Assembly (NCBI RefSeq): GCF_020536995.1
Contig: NC_068366.1
Location: 24,600,189 to 24,664,188, forward strand
Direction of reading: 5' to 3'
Length of the DNA stretch: 64,000 nt
Source of the DNA: Dreissena polymorpha
Lineage: Eukaryota; Mollusca; Bivalvia; Myida; Dreissenidae
This document shows positions 52,752-63,776 of the stretch, piece after piece. The translations under genes were made by a program, and so were the position numbers. Within the stretch, counting starts at the first letter, position 1; each line of letters begins with the position of its first letter. The notes under the pieces were generated by a model, which was not told where the DNA came from, made no database searches, and saw only the letters and a list, made by a program, of their open reading frames with translations.

Positions 52752-53870
52752 TATGCCCCTCTTCGAAGAAGAAGTGGCATATTGTTTTGCTTGATGTCGG
52801 TCATTCTGTCTGTTGGTAGACCAGCATGAATGTCGGTAGACCAGTTCGTTTCCGATCCATGACTTGTCAACGAATTGATTGCTTGGCTTGATACTTCACA
52901 TGTGCCTTGGACAGTAGATGACCCCTATTGAAATTAAGGTCAAAGGTCAAGGTCACTATCACACTTAGTGTGAAAATCATTTCGGATCAATAACTCGTCA
53001 ACAAATTGACCGATTGGCTTGATACTTCACATGTGAATTTGCCTTGGACAGTAGATGGCCCCTATTTAAATTGGGGTCACTAGGTCAAAGGTCATGGTCA
53101 CTATCACACTAAGTGTTAAAATCATTTTCAATCAATAACTCATCAACCAATAAACAAATTGGCTTGATACTTGATATGTGCAATCAGCCTTGGACAGTAG
53201 ATGACCCCTATTGAAATTGGGGTCACTAGGTCAAAGGTCAATGTCACTATCACACTAAGTGTGAAATTCGTTTCCAATAAATCAGCAAATTTACTGATTT
53301 ACTTGATACTTCACATGTGCATTGGCCTTTGGCATTTGATGACACCTATTGATGTCATCTAGGTGACTGTCACTAGTGTGAAAATCACTAGGTGACGGTC
53401 ACTAGTGTGAAAATCGTTTCTGATCAATAACTCGTCAAACAATCGACGGATTGGTTCGATACTTCCCATGTGCATTGGCCTTGGACAGTAGATGAACCGC
53501 ATTGACATTGGGGTCACTAGGTCAAAGGTCAAGGTCACTATCATACTAAGTGTGAAAATCGTTTCCGATCAATAACTTGTCAACGAATTGACAGATTGGC
53601 TGGATACTTCATATGTGTATTGGCCTTGGGCAGTAGATGACCCCTATCGAAATTGGGGTCACTAGATCCAAGGTCAAGGGCCCTGTCACAATAACTGTTA
53701 AAATTGTCTCCGATCAATAACTCATCAAGGAATTGACCAATTGGCTTGATACTTCACATGTGCATTGGCCTTGGGACAGTTGATGACCCCTATTGAAATT
53801 CGGATCACTAGTTCAAAGACATGTTTGGGGGGGGGGGGGCATATTTCTTCGACCGCGGAACACTTTTTTA
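52752..53870 (+). mobile_element. Tandem-core element (TTATGCCCCTCTTCG family)
   Basis: Starts ATGCCCCTCTTCGAAGAAGAAG TGGCAT, a hairpin, then GTCTGTTGG. Six to seven units of about 180 bp follow with 'atcaataactcgtcaac', 'gatacttcacatgtg' and 'actaggtcaaaggtcaaggt'. A G-run at about 53827-53838 precedes the end 'catatttcttcgaccgcgg'. Confidence 0.75.
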
Positions 53871-53929
53871 TATTGGTCAATACTCATTCGTTTTGATGTG
53901 GATATATCTGGAATGAAATATTAGTTAAA

Positions 53930-54045
53930 TGCTCATAATGATCATACCATGATGACGTGTATTTCGTGTTTCATATGCTCATAATGGTCATACCATGATG
54001 ACGTGTATTTCGTGTTTTATATGCTCATAATGGTCATACCATGAT
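53930..54045 (+). repeat. 52-bp tandem repeat, about 2.3 copies
   Basis: 'tgctcataatggtcatacca' then 'tgatgacgtgtatttcgtgt' repeats with few changes. Confidence 0.85.
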
Positions 54046-54885
54046 ACTTAAACGATTACAGTGAAGATGATTATGACCATACAATAATAGTTATACCGGT
54101 TATAATAATGAAGACCATGGAGTACTTGCGGTTATGGCATTTAAATGTTGCTGTTGATGATGCTAATTAAAATAAGGAAGTGTTCCCTTTGTTGTTGCTG
54201 TTGATGATGATGGTGTTTTGCAGCTGACTGGGATGATGTTGGGGAGAGTAATAAGAAAATGCCTCAGTGACTTAAAATGAAGACAAGAAAGATATTTAAA
54301 TTACTTCTGATCTACATGTACTCACAAAAATATAGGTAGATATACAGTTCAGTTTGTGAATAAAAAGCAAATAATCTCAGATATAATTCAATTTGTCTGC
54401 TCAACCGTAGTGCACTAAGAGGGTCTGTTTCTGATCAGGGACCTAAACACATTTGTAAAGGTTCCTGTTTTGACGTACTCATTCTTTACATTTATTCTTT
54501 TTCATCATATTCTTAATGATTCAGAAGTTGGCTAATCGAACATTTATAATAAAACGCTATATTCATGAGAAAGTAAGTTTCACAATAGAATAAAAATACA
54601 CATATTTTAGAAAAGTATATTTTTTACAACTCTGTTACAAATACTTTTTGTACAAAATCACAAAGATAATTATTTTCTTTATTTATTTGTCATAAAGACC
54701 TGTGCATTTTATAGGTCTTTGTTTGTCATAATACAAGAAATGTATACATTAACTCTTTGTATACATACACAAAGTTGTTAAAACATACAGAAAGTTTGTT
54801 TAATTCTCTCAATATCTTTATTAATATGTAATCTATATTCACTCCAGTTATCAGGCAATCGGGTTGTTCTATTTTAGATGTGGAA

Positions 54886-55095
54886 ATTTACCCATTTATG
54901 CCTATTGGATTCTCCCATCCTTCTAAATTGGATTTATTTATTTCCAAAATTAGGGATGTCTAGCATATTTACTTCTATATTTAGAATATTTCTTACAGAA
55001 ATTCCTTTAAGCGAACAGCACAGACCCTGATGAGACACCGCATTATGGTGTTTGCCAAGGCCTTTTTTCTAGACGCTAATCATAAATGTGTTAAG
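54886..55095. mobile_element. MITE, TTAACCCATTTATGCCTAG family, copy 3
   Basis: Same ends. The central palindrome is partly lost (gacaccgcattatggtg). Confidence 0.72.
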
Positions 55096-57185
55096 CTAGG
55101 TCAACTGTTTACACGATGTCACTCCCATGAAAAGATGAACATAACAACTGCATAACAGTATACCACACATCTTTAATTCAAGTCGGAAATGGGTTAAACC
55201 TGTAAAACTATAGTATATAATTACGTGCACAATTATCAATTGATCTATAAGATGGCATATAATTTGTCTTCTGAATGGAATAATCTGTTGATTAAACATT
55301 TTATGATTTTGATAAAAAAAGAATCATACGCTCAACCGTTTTCATGTAGTATCTGTCGACTAGCATATTTAACGAGCTTAAACTAAATTAAAAATCTAAA
55401 AACAAAAATGGTTCACAAAATTACTAATTCATTAAGGTTAACCTCGAGGCAAATAATATATGTGTATGATGAAACAATATCAGAAACATGTGTTATCAAG
55501 CTAAAGTTTAATATAAAAACATATGTAACTTGATTTTCCTTAGCCAAAGATGCATATTTATATAGTAAAAACTACCATCGATCAAACTTATGTACAATTT
55601 GCCAAATTTTCTTAGCTCCAAAACCTAAATGTTCACACTCTTTTTGACAGTATTTCCTACTTATATTTTTTTTTAAACATTCATCCATTATGGTCTGAGA
55701 TAGGTGTGGTTGCAGTGTAAATGGAAGTCTCATTATTGTATCGATTTTTTTTTCTTGGGACACTTTGATCTACGTAGTAACAACGGTGACCTCTTTTATG
55801 GACCAATGTTTGTTTCCCTTAGAGAATCATAGTTGATATAGATTTGATTTTAAAATGATTTTAATGGTTCAGCTTGGTTTGTAACCTCAGATTACAGCGA
55901 TTTTTATAAACATGTATAGAATTCCACGAATAACATTTTTTGAATGGTTTAATTGTGTAACTTCAAATTGAAATTACCGTAATGACCATTGATGCGAATG
56001 AAATATCAAGGAATTATGTAGATTTTTTAAAGAAAAAATAATCAAACATATGAAGTATTGCATTATAAGTGCGATTGAGTGTCCTGCTCTAGAATTAAAA
56101 TCACTTGATATTTAAAAAGGTTAAAGCAACCTTTACAATCTGGTTGCATAAACCTATCGGTTCCAATAAAATGAGATTCAGTTGGTTTTACTCAAGATTA
56201 AATACACGTAATATTGTCGAAAATAATATTATAATGTATAACTATGAGGTGTTAACAGAATAAATGTTGAGATTATCAAATACATGTTTCTATGGTAACC
56301 ATGTAAACACTAGGCAAATATCTAATGAAATGTTACCGACAAAAGCTTGTAGAACGTGTCTACATTCGTGAATATCAAACCTCCACCACTTGCTAAGGTA
56401 CAAATCTACCTGGTACAATGTTTGGGGAATAATTACGATAACATATGCACGATTTAAATTAATGACATGAGAAAAATGTACATAAACAATGAATCATTAC
56501 TATTAGACAGTTTAACGTGTACAAACGGTAAAAGTCCAAGCAGCCTCACCAATGTACAAAAACTAAAACCCTTTAATGTCCGACAGATCACTGACCATTG
56601 TAAACTTCGCGAAATTAAAAACATAAAAAATCTACACACAATCTGCTTCAAACAGGTCGACAGTATAGAAAAGATCTATTGATAGATTTTTGATTGTAGG
56701 AAAGATAGAAAGATATAACTATTCTCCTTAACAAACTTACAATACTTTTTTTATCGAAAATGAAAATAAGTATTGAAATATGCTTACATTTTAAACAAAT
56801 TTAAAACTAAATTTTGTACAGGATAGTTTGTTCAACAGTTAACACTTTAAATTAGTAAAGTACACCAATCGAAGAAATGGATCTTAACTAATAAATATCT
56901 AATTGAACATTATTGCATAGTTAACAACACAAAAATTTAACATGAGTTATGTTTACAGTTAAAAAAGATTATTTCACGAATTTTATCATTTTGGTTACTA
57001 CAATTTAAACGTTAATTGCGATACAAAATGCATACACCATATATTTTAAACACCATTTACAATTGCGCACTGTAAACCTACGCATGATTACAAAAATAAT
57101 GCAATAAAATTCATTCAAGAACCAAGACGCACTTATAAACGGTCACAAAATATTTGTTATTATCCGTGCTTATTTCAGCGATCAT
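55096..57185. other. Intergenic stretch with no supported gene
   Basis: AT-rich. Short open frames exist (for example minus 55572-55763, plus 56467-56682) but none has splice context or recognisable homology. Confidence 0.45.
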
Positions 57186-57473
57186 TTATTTGTTACAACC
57201 CTGGGCCACCCCTTTGTACAGTACGGGTCCGCCCTCGTGCAGGAACATTGTTGGCCACACTGGAAAATCAACCAACGGACCTGCCTTGGTGTAAGACCGA
57301 TATAATTCCGTGTTGAATTTCTCACCATGTTGTAGAAGGTGGTCAAATATAACAGGTGGATCCTGTATGCTCATCATCCAACACAACGTGAATGCCTCTC
57401 TCAAGAACGTCTCCACGCGCAGGGCGTCGCGTGCTGAGGCGGACGTTTGCTGTCGTAAACGCTGCATGTATGT
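57186..57473 (-). CDS. MIEAP-type gene terminal exon
   Basis: 288 nt to TAA. FLREAFTLCWMMSIQDPPVI, then LYRSYTKAGPLVDFPVWPTM and FLHEGGPVLYKGVAQG: the most diagnostic part of the Mieap C-terminal domain (DPP, RSY, VWP, KG). An AATAAA overlaps the stop codon. Confidence 0.87.
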   Translation of the reverse strand, partial: TYMQRLRQQTSASARDALRVETFLREAFTLCWMMSIQDPPVIFDHLLQHGEKFNTELYRSYTKAGPLVDFPVWPTMFLHEGGPVLYKGVAQGCNK

Positions 57474-60400
57474 CTGTAAAAACAATTTTAATTTGATTTG
57501 ACGATTAGACGCGAAATCTTATATTCTTTTTTGAAATGCAATGGTTTAAAATGTTGCTTGTTCTTGGTTTGACGACAACCTGGCTAGAAATACTATGGAA
57601 TCATACATAAAATACTAGATACCTCTACAAGATGCTTTCCAGCTTGTTCTGACATAGTTTTTCGACTATCCTTTAGCTGTTTATTTATGACATCTGGGAC
57701 GTCTTGTACCCGCGATGATGACTGAAAAGAAGATTAAAAAAAACAATATCAGGTTATTTTGCTCAGTGTGATTTATAAGATACGTCTTTTATGAAAAAAA
57801 TATTTTGGTAAGTTTTCAAAAAAAAATACTGAATTGTATACGCGTCTTAAACACTTCAGCAAGTAATGTGCCAAGTATACTTTGAAAAAAAAAACACACT
57901 CTCACCGAATTAGTTTTAAGGGTTAGAACATTCCGTAGATTGATCATTTGTCCGTCTGCTTCATGCCTGCAGTAGGATGCTGCCTCCTGCAAAAACATGT
58001 ACGGACGAAATGTAGACGTACTGTTTTGGCTTATTTTCAGCATACGCATTCCTTATCACATTTAAAGAAATACAATACATTTTTTTTTACTTACCGTCAA
58101 TATGACTGTAAGCATTGCAATAGTTTTCTGCTCATCATTGTATATTGCATTAAGATCTTCAAAAGCATCCGTCCATTCGTTGTCGTACAGCTCGGAGTAT
58201 CGTTCCGCTAGTTTTGTTGGACGATTCTTATCACTTAGATCTGTGATGTTTGGATTGTTGTCAGTAAGCCTTTGTCCCATCAGTTTACTCAGTCTGAGAA
58301 ATTTCATACAGTTGACAAACAATCGAAATACGGATAAAGCATAAATGCAACAACAATAAAATATGATGAAAGGAACGTTTCTCTAAGGAAATGGAACAGC
58401 GTTCAAACCTTGTTTTAGTTTCCTCCAATTCGTTGTGACTTTCCTTTAATTTGAAACGTAACTGGTCTATCTCAGCGGCAAATTGTTTTTCTTTTGATCT
58501 GAATTGATTTACTTGACGTAACAATGTGTCATCTTCCGCGTTTTTAATTTGGGTCTTGACTGAAGCATCGTTGTTTTTAACTGACTCCAACAATCTACAA
58601 CATATCGCATAGTCCGATGTATCACGCCGTGATTATGCTCTTTTAAATTGTTTAGTATCAGTTAACCGACAATAACTACAAGAGTAAATTACGATCGGAT
58701 GACTATGGTTAGTGCCTTTATTGTTTGCCATGTATTTTTAATTTTATATTATAACACAATTTAAATGGTTTAAACATGTCAAAATTCTCAATAAATATAA
58801 AATTCCATGTTTACGTCATAAAACAACTTTTAATATGTACAATACACCTGCCATAGGCATAGCCCATCTAAATACATACATAAATAAAGAACTTAGTTTA
58901 CATACTTCGATTTTGTTTGAAGAAGCTCCTGTTTCAGGTTTTGTGTTTCTTTAATCAAATATTGAAGTTGCTCCTTGGCTTGTTTCAGTTGATGCTCTTT
59001 TTCAGCTATTGTTTCTTCGAAAACTCTACGTTCTGAATCTTGATTTGTTCTCAATACGCTGAACTGTTCTAATTCACGACTTTGTTCTTTTAAACGTGTT
59101 TTCAAATTTATCTCATAAGCCTGTGCATTTTTTAGATGAGTGTTCAATTCTTGTTGCTTATGCTTATGGTCATCATTTATCTCTAAAATCGTTTTTTCTA
59201 ACATTTCAATTTTCCCCTCTAATAATGTTTTGTTTTCAAGCGCCTTTTGTTCGCGTAAGTTTGCATCGGATGTTATTTTAATGCTATTTTGGTGTTGGAT
59301 TTGAATTTGCCTCACTTCTTCTGTGTGTTTGCTTTGCTGTTCTTCAATTCGAATCAACACGTCGGATAGCTGCCTCTCTTTTGCGACTAAATTAATTTTA
59401 GCTTGGTTTATAACAGTTTCTAGTTGTTGTCGCAGGTTTTTATTTTCTTCAGAAGTTATGTCTACTCTGACTGTTAATGTTTTTATATGTTCTTGTAATA
59501 TTGAGTTGTCTTTCGTCATCTTAAATATTTCTGCGTGTAATTGTTGTATTGACCGCTCGTTGTCACTTAAGGATTTTAAATGTTCCTGGTGTTTTCGATT
59601 TGTTGTTTCAAGTTCTTGTCGTGTTGCATGATAATTACTACTTATATTTTCCAATTGTTGAATTTTTCTTTCTGCATTGCTAATCTTAGCTAATAATTCA
59701 TTTTCTTTAAAGGTAAAATCGGTTTGTAATTCACTACAATTCTGTCTTACTCTCATTAAAGCAGCATCTACGTCCTCTTGGAACTTGTTTTGAAAATATT
59801 CAAGATCCTTCTTATGTTTCATTTCTTCTTTTCTAGCCTCTGTTTCAAATTTCAACTTTTGTTTGTTGAGCTGTTCTTTGAGCATTTGTGATTCATTTTT
59901 CTGCTTTGACAATTCTATTAAAGTATTATTTAAATCATCGAATTTAATTTTAAGTTCCTTGTTCAGATCATCCACCTGCGTTCGCAATGTTGCGGTTTCC
60001 GCAGCGTCTTTTGACTGACACTTAAGTAAACGTTCTTGCAATTTTTGCATCTGCGCATTCGTTTCCTTTAGTTGTCTTTGTAATTGCGCTTCTCCTTCAT
60101 CGGCTGATTCTTTTGCCTCTTGTAAGCGTAAAACATTTTTCTGTAAACTGTTGAGCAGTTCTTCACGCTCCGTGGCTTCATATTGCAGACGGAGAACCTG
60201 CTGTTGGGCACCCTTCAGGGAATTTTCAAATTCTTTTTTCTGAGCTTCGAGCAAATGGTTTTGTTGCATCTTTTCTTCAAGATTTGAATCATACGTCTGT
60301 TGATGGATGTCCTTCTCTTCAAGCATTTTTCTATAACTTTTTTCAACATTTCCCAAATATAGTTGCCTCTTTTTCACTTTATAAACGTTTGCTTCTGCTT

Positions 60401-63400
60401 GATTAAGTTTATCTAAAAGTTCCATTTGTTTACTTTCCATACTGTGTTGCACATGTGCTAGATTTTCTTTTATGCTAACTTCAGCATCGACCATGTTTTG
60501 TTTTAAATTTGTATACACGTGTTCAAGTTCTTCCTTAAACTTTCTGTGAAGTTGTGTTTGATTTAATTGATGAAGTTTCAACGATTCTGTTAATTCCGTA
60601 ACTTGTTTGTTAAGAGTGTTTGAGTGCAACGTCATATTTGACAATTTTTCTGTAGTGATTTTTAATTCACTAGTTTTGTTGTCTAGCAGGTTTTGAAGTT
60701 CATTACACTTAGTGTCATAATTCGCATTTTTGTCATTGTCCTTAGACTGGAGGCTCATTAAACGTTGTTGAAGCTGAATAATATGTCCCTCGGCTTCTTG
60801 TAACTTTTGTGAAACATTTAAATGGCCTTTAAAGGTAGATTTCTTGTCGCTTTGTAAATTCGCTACGGTTTCCTCAAGTCTACTTATTTGTCGTGTTAAA
60901 CGTTCAACTTGAGTACACGCTTCTTCTTGCACACGTTGTAATTCGTGTTTAGTATTGATGAGCTCAACATGACATTGTTTTCTTTGGGATTCGATATGTT
61001 CATTTCGCGTAATCACGCTTAGTTTTTCGTCAAGCAATATATTATTTTCTTCTAATAATTGACGTTCACGTTCTTCCGATTCAACGATGGCATCTCGCAT
61101 ACGTTTATTTTCATATTCCAAAGATTTTTCATGTTGCAGCTGTAGTCCAGGCATTTGCTCGAGTTTTTGGTTCATTTTTGCATTGTTAAAATTCAATTTC
61201 AAATCTTCTAGTTTATTTACGTTATCTGCTCTATATTTCTGCAGTTCACAGTTTTCATGCTCTAATGTTTGGTTGATCTGATTTAGTTCACGTATCTTGT
61301 TTTCTGCATCAAAAAGTTTATCACGCATTATTCGTGCATTTGCTTTTGAATTCTTAAGTCTATGAGACATTTTTTGCAGCTCCTCTGTTTTAGTTGTGTT
61401 TAATATTTCTAAATGACCAATGAGTTCCTTATAACTTTCTTTTCCGGAATGTGCGGTTTTACCTTTCTCGGTTGCCTTAGCCATCATTGAGCATGTACGA
61501 CCCTTTGGCATTTCACTGAAAAAATAACAAGAAATAAAGATGCACAAGTCTGATTACATCGGCTTATCGTTATTGCTACAAGGATTGCATATCGGCATAT
61601 ATTATCAGGACATATGTTAAAAATAAGTCGTGCATACAAACATTAGGGCCAGATTAAATTGATATTGACCTTTGTTTCTAATAAAAATATAGCTTCATTA
61701 TAGCTTAACATGGAAAGAATGTATTTACCATGCATAGGTCATGAGTCAAAAACAGCTTTTATAAAAGGACCAGATGAATTAGCTTAAGCCTATTTATTTT
61801 ATCTCGATTGCATCGAAAGCCTAAGGCTTATATAAACACTCTCGAGCCCGTTTCCTGGTCCTAGAACCAGTACTTGGTGTGTTTGAGGGGGGGGGGATCT
61901 AAAGAACGCTCCCACGGTGGGGATAGAACCCATGTCGCTAGGCGGGCACTATATTCATTACACCACGGCGACCAAAAGAATTGCAAAGAAGCAATATGGA
62001 ATTGTCCTTACGCTATAATAACTCAATCGACAACGATAAAGATTTACATAAATTCTATGTTTACCAGTGTGAGAGGATGCGAATACTAAATGTATGCAGC
62101 GGAAATCGTCGAAATCCACGTTAAGTCAATTATGTTATGTTTCCTGATTGACCGTTTTGAACAATTTCGTATTCATTAATGATTAATGAATCTTCTTATT
62201 TGTTTCTTTTTCAACTCTGCTCGGAATTAAACTGATGAAACAACGAGTTAGTAAAACTTACATGGCAGCCTATATTTACCACAATCTGCTTGTTGTGTTG
62301 TTATCACCGTTATCTAATCATAGTGTTGTTTTTCAAACCCCATTCGAAGATTTAGAAAGAAGAGGATATATGTTTTGCATTATGAACAACTATAATTGAA
62401 AATTAAAAAAGAAACGAGTAAGGAACTTATACGTATAAATACATACTTTTCCAGTATAGCGTTGTATTTCTTCGCACGTCGAGTCTCGCGTTCCTCGCAT
62501 TTTAGTTTCCACTCTAAAAGCTCCTCATATGCAAGTTTATATTTTTTACTGCTCGCCTTTTCTCTGGACAACTCATCTTTAACTTTTTTAATTTCCATTT
62601 GATATTTTGAAATATTCGCCCTTTCTCCGGCCAACTCCTGTTTAACTTTATTAATTTTCAGTTGATATTCTGGACTGTTCCCTTTTTCCCAGGACAACTC
62701 CTTCGTTTTCGCATTTGGCGATTTGCTTATTCGAGGTGTTTTTCTGAAATAGTATTCTTTTCGTAATTTGTTAATAAAAATAAATACCAAATAAATAAAA
62801 GTAAATAAACACATACACAAATAGTATGATATATAAGCTCCCACTACTTGTTTAAGTTCTATTACTACTACTACTACTACTAAAAATAACAATAAATATG
62901 TAATTGAATTTAATAACTTACTTCGGACATGTGGCGTGTTCTTTTAGAAGAGAATTGTATTTAGCTCTTAAGTCAGATTCTCTGTTTTCTGCTTCTTCTC
63001 TTCTGTTTTTCTCTACGCGAGCCTCGTTTACATATCCTTGTTTGAATATTTTGCAATAACATTTTCCTTGTACACTTGTTTTCTTTTCCGCACTAAAATG
63101 AAGTTTCAGAGTCAAAACATCATGCATTGAATTTGTGAAAATTGTACTTGTACATGTTATTTTAATGTTCAGAATTTCGTCCAAGGGCAAAATTACTTAA
63201 ATACACACTAAATGGGTAGAATTTGTTCAAGCCATTTCATGAACATGCGACGTATATCAATGTCTTTTTAACTTACTGTTCATTGTGTGTTCTTCTTGAA
63301 TACATATAATACATATAAAAGGCCAGGCGTCATGTTATTAAACACGGTTAAATGGGACTCTTACAAATCGTGTTCGATAGTATATATACGTCTTCTAATA

Positions 63401-63481
63401 ACAGAGAGAAAAATATTCACATACCTATAGGATTGCCGGTCACTGTCGTCTTTAAGATCGATTTTTGAGCGTGTTGGGGTC
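57186..63481 (-). CDS. MIEAP (SPATA18)-domain protein with very long coiled coil
   Basis: Nine minus-strand exons join without a stop or phase error into at least 1,328 codons. N- to C-terminal: a short polar exon, two charged helical exons with KVKQELA/KVKDELS repeats, one 2,610-nt exon that is coiled coil nearly throughout, another coiled-coil exon, and a C-terminal domain over four to five exons. The domain reads NRPTKLAERYSELYDNEWTD, then FLREAFTLCWMMSIQDPP and LVDFPVWPTMFLHEGGP. This parallels the human SPATA18 (Mieap) C-terminus (IREACCIAFAMQTLDPP; PLVLYHVWPALMENDCV). Mieap binds cardiolipin and takes part in mitochondrial quality control; whether this protein does so is inference. Human Mieap has 538 residues with a short coiled coil, so the approximately 1,000-residue coiled coil here is unusual. 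Stop TAA at 57188-57186. The start lies upstream, possibly outside the window. Confidence 0.82.
57623..57721 (-). CDS. MIEAP-type gene exon
   Basis: 99 nt, 33 codons, phase 0-0: SSSRVQDVPDVINKQLKDSR then KTMSEQAGKHLVE. Acceptor ttttcag, donor gtatct. Confidence 0.8.
57906..57986 (-). CDS. MIEAP-type gene exon
   Basis: 81 nt, 27 codons, phase 0-0: EAASYCRHEADGQMINLRNV then LTLKTNS. Acceptor tttttgcag, donor gtgaga. Confidence 0.8.
58095..58293 (-). CDS. MIEAP-type gene exon: domain start
   Basis: 199 nt, phase 2-0: LSKLMGQRLTDNNPNITDLS then NRPTKLAERYSELYDNEWTD and AFEDLNAIYNDEQKTIAML. It aligns by pattern with the start of the Mieap C-terminal domain. Donor gtaagt. Confidence 0.85.
58409..58594 (-). 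CDS. MIEAP-type gene coiled-coil exon
   Basis: 186 nt, phase 2-2: LLESVKNNDASVKTQIKNAE then FRSKEKQFAAEIDQLRFKLK and ESHNELEETKT. The donor (gtttga) is weak but the phase fits. Confidence 0.78.
58906..61515 (-). CDS. MIEAP-type gene giant coiled-coil exon
   Basis: 2,610 nt, 869 codons, open throughout, phase 2-2; begins EMPKGRTCSMMAKATEK after acceptor ttttttcag. Rich in E, K, Q, N and L with heptad-like hydrophobic spacing. An internal duplication is visible: LQQRLMSLQSKD ... KENLAHVQHSMESKQMELLD versus LQERLLKCQSKD ... FKENELLAKISNAERKIQQL, about 240 residues apart. Superficially like myosin-tail or golgin proteins, but the downstream exons show the C-terminal family. Confidence 0.88.
61793..61974 (-). 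mobile_element. tRNA-derived SINE
   Basis: On the minus strand it starts GGTCGCCGTGGTGTAATG (weak A box), then GGGTTCTATCCCC (B-box-like), a C-run, 'ctggttctaggaccaggaaa' and an A/T-rich end. It lies in an intron of the MIEAP-type gene. Confidence 0.7.
62447..62743 (-). CDS. MIEAP-type gene exon with KVKxEL repeats
   Basis: 297 nt, phase 2-2. Two similar helical units: YQLKINKVKQELAGERANIS and YQMEIKKVKDELSREKASS, then YEELLEWKLKCEERETRRAK. Acceptor tatttcag, donor gtatgt. Confidence 0.8.
62922..63092 (-). CDS. MIEAP-type gene exon (helical)
   Basis: 171 nt, phase 2-2: SVQGKCYCKIFKQGYVNEAR then EENRESDLRAKYN-type charged helix (exactly EAENRESDLRAKYNSLLKEH), ending ATCP. Acceptor cattttag, donor gtaagt. 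Confidence 0.75.
63425..63481 (-). CDS. MIEAP-type gene exon (polar)
   Basis: 57 nt between acceptor cctgtag and donor gtatgt, phase 2-2: TPTRSKIDLKDDSDRQSY. No domain. Confidence 0.65.
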
Positions 63482-63776
63482 CTACAGGTTTATTATCATA
63501 TTCAATTTATAAATTATACATGGCTCTTATAACATAATTAATCTTCACTTAAACATAATAGTAGAGTTGATCAAATACAAATAAATTTGATAGAAACAAC
63601 TTACAAAAAGTCAGATATAAATGCTTAGTGGGTATGGAAGTCATGACGAAGTAATGCGAAATGACAAAGCTTCAGCGAACTACGCTATACTACTCACAAT
63701 GATGACGTTAACATATAAACATAAAAATTACCCAAATCAACTGGTCTCAAATTATATTTGTTTTTAATCTCAGAAT

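Noticed and set aside
55572-55763. Minus-strand 63-codon frame (MRLPFTLQPHLSQTIMDE...)
   Set aside because: Looks mildly coding but has no recognised family, no clear acceptor and no neighbouring exon; not enough to call a gene.
57186-57192. AATAAA overlapping the MIEAP stop codon as poly(A) signal
   Set aside because: It would leave almost no 3' UTR. AATAAA by chance is common in AT-rich DNA, so it is not called as a feature.
59323-59631. Plus-strand 102-codon Ser/Cys-rich frame
   Set aside because: Antisense shadow of the 2.6-kb coiled-coil exon.
58906-61515. Myosin tail or golgin identity for the coiled-coil exon
   Set aside because: Generic coiled-coil similarity only. Phase-matched downstream exons encode a MIEAP domain and there is no motor or GRIP domain.
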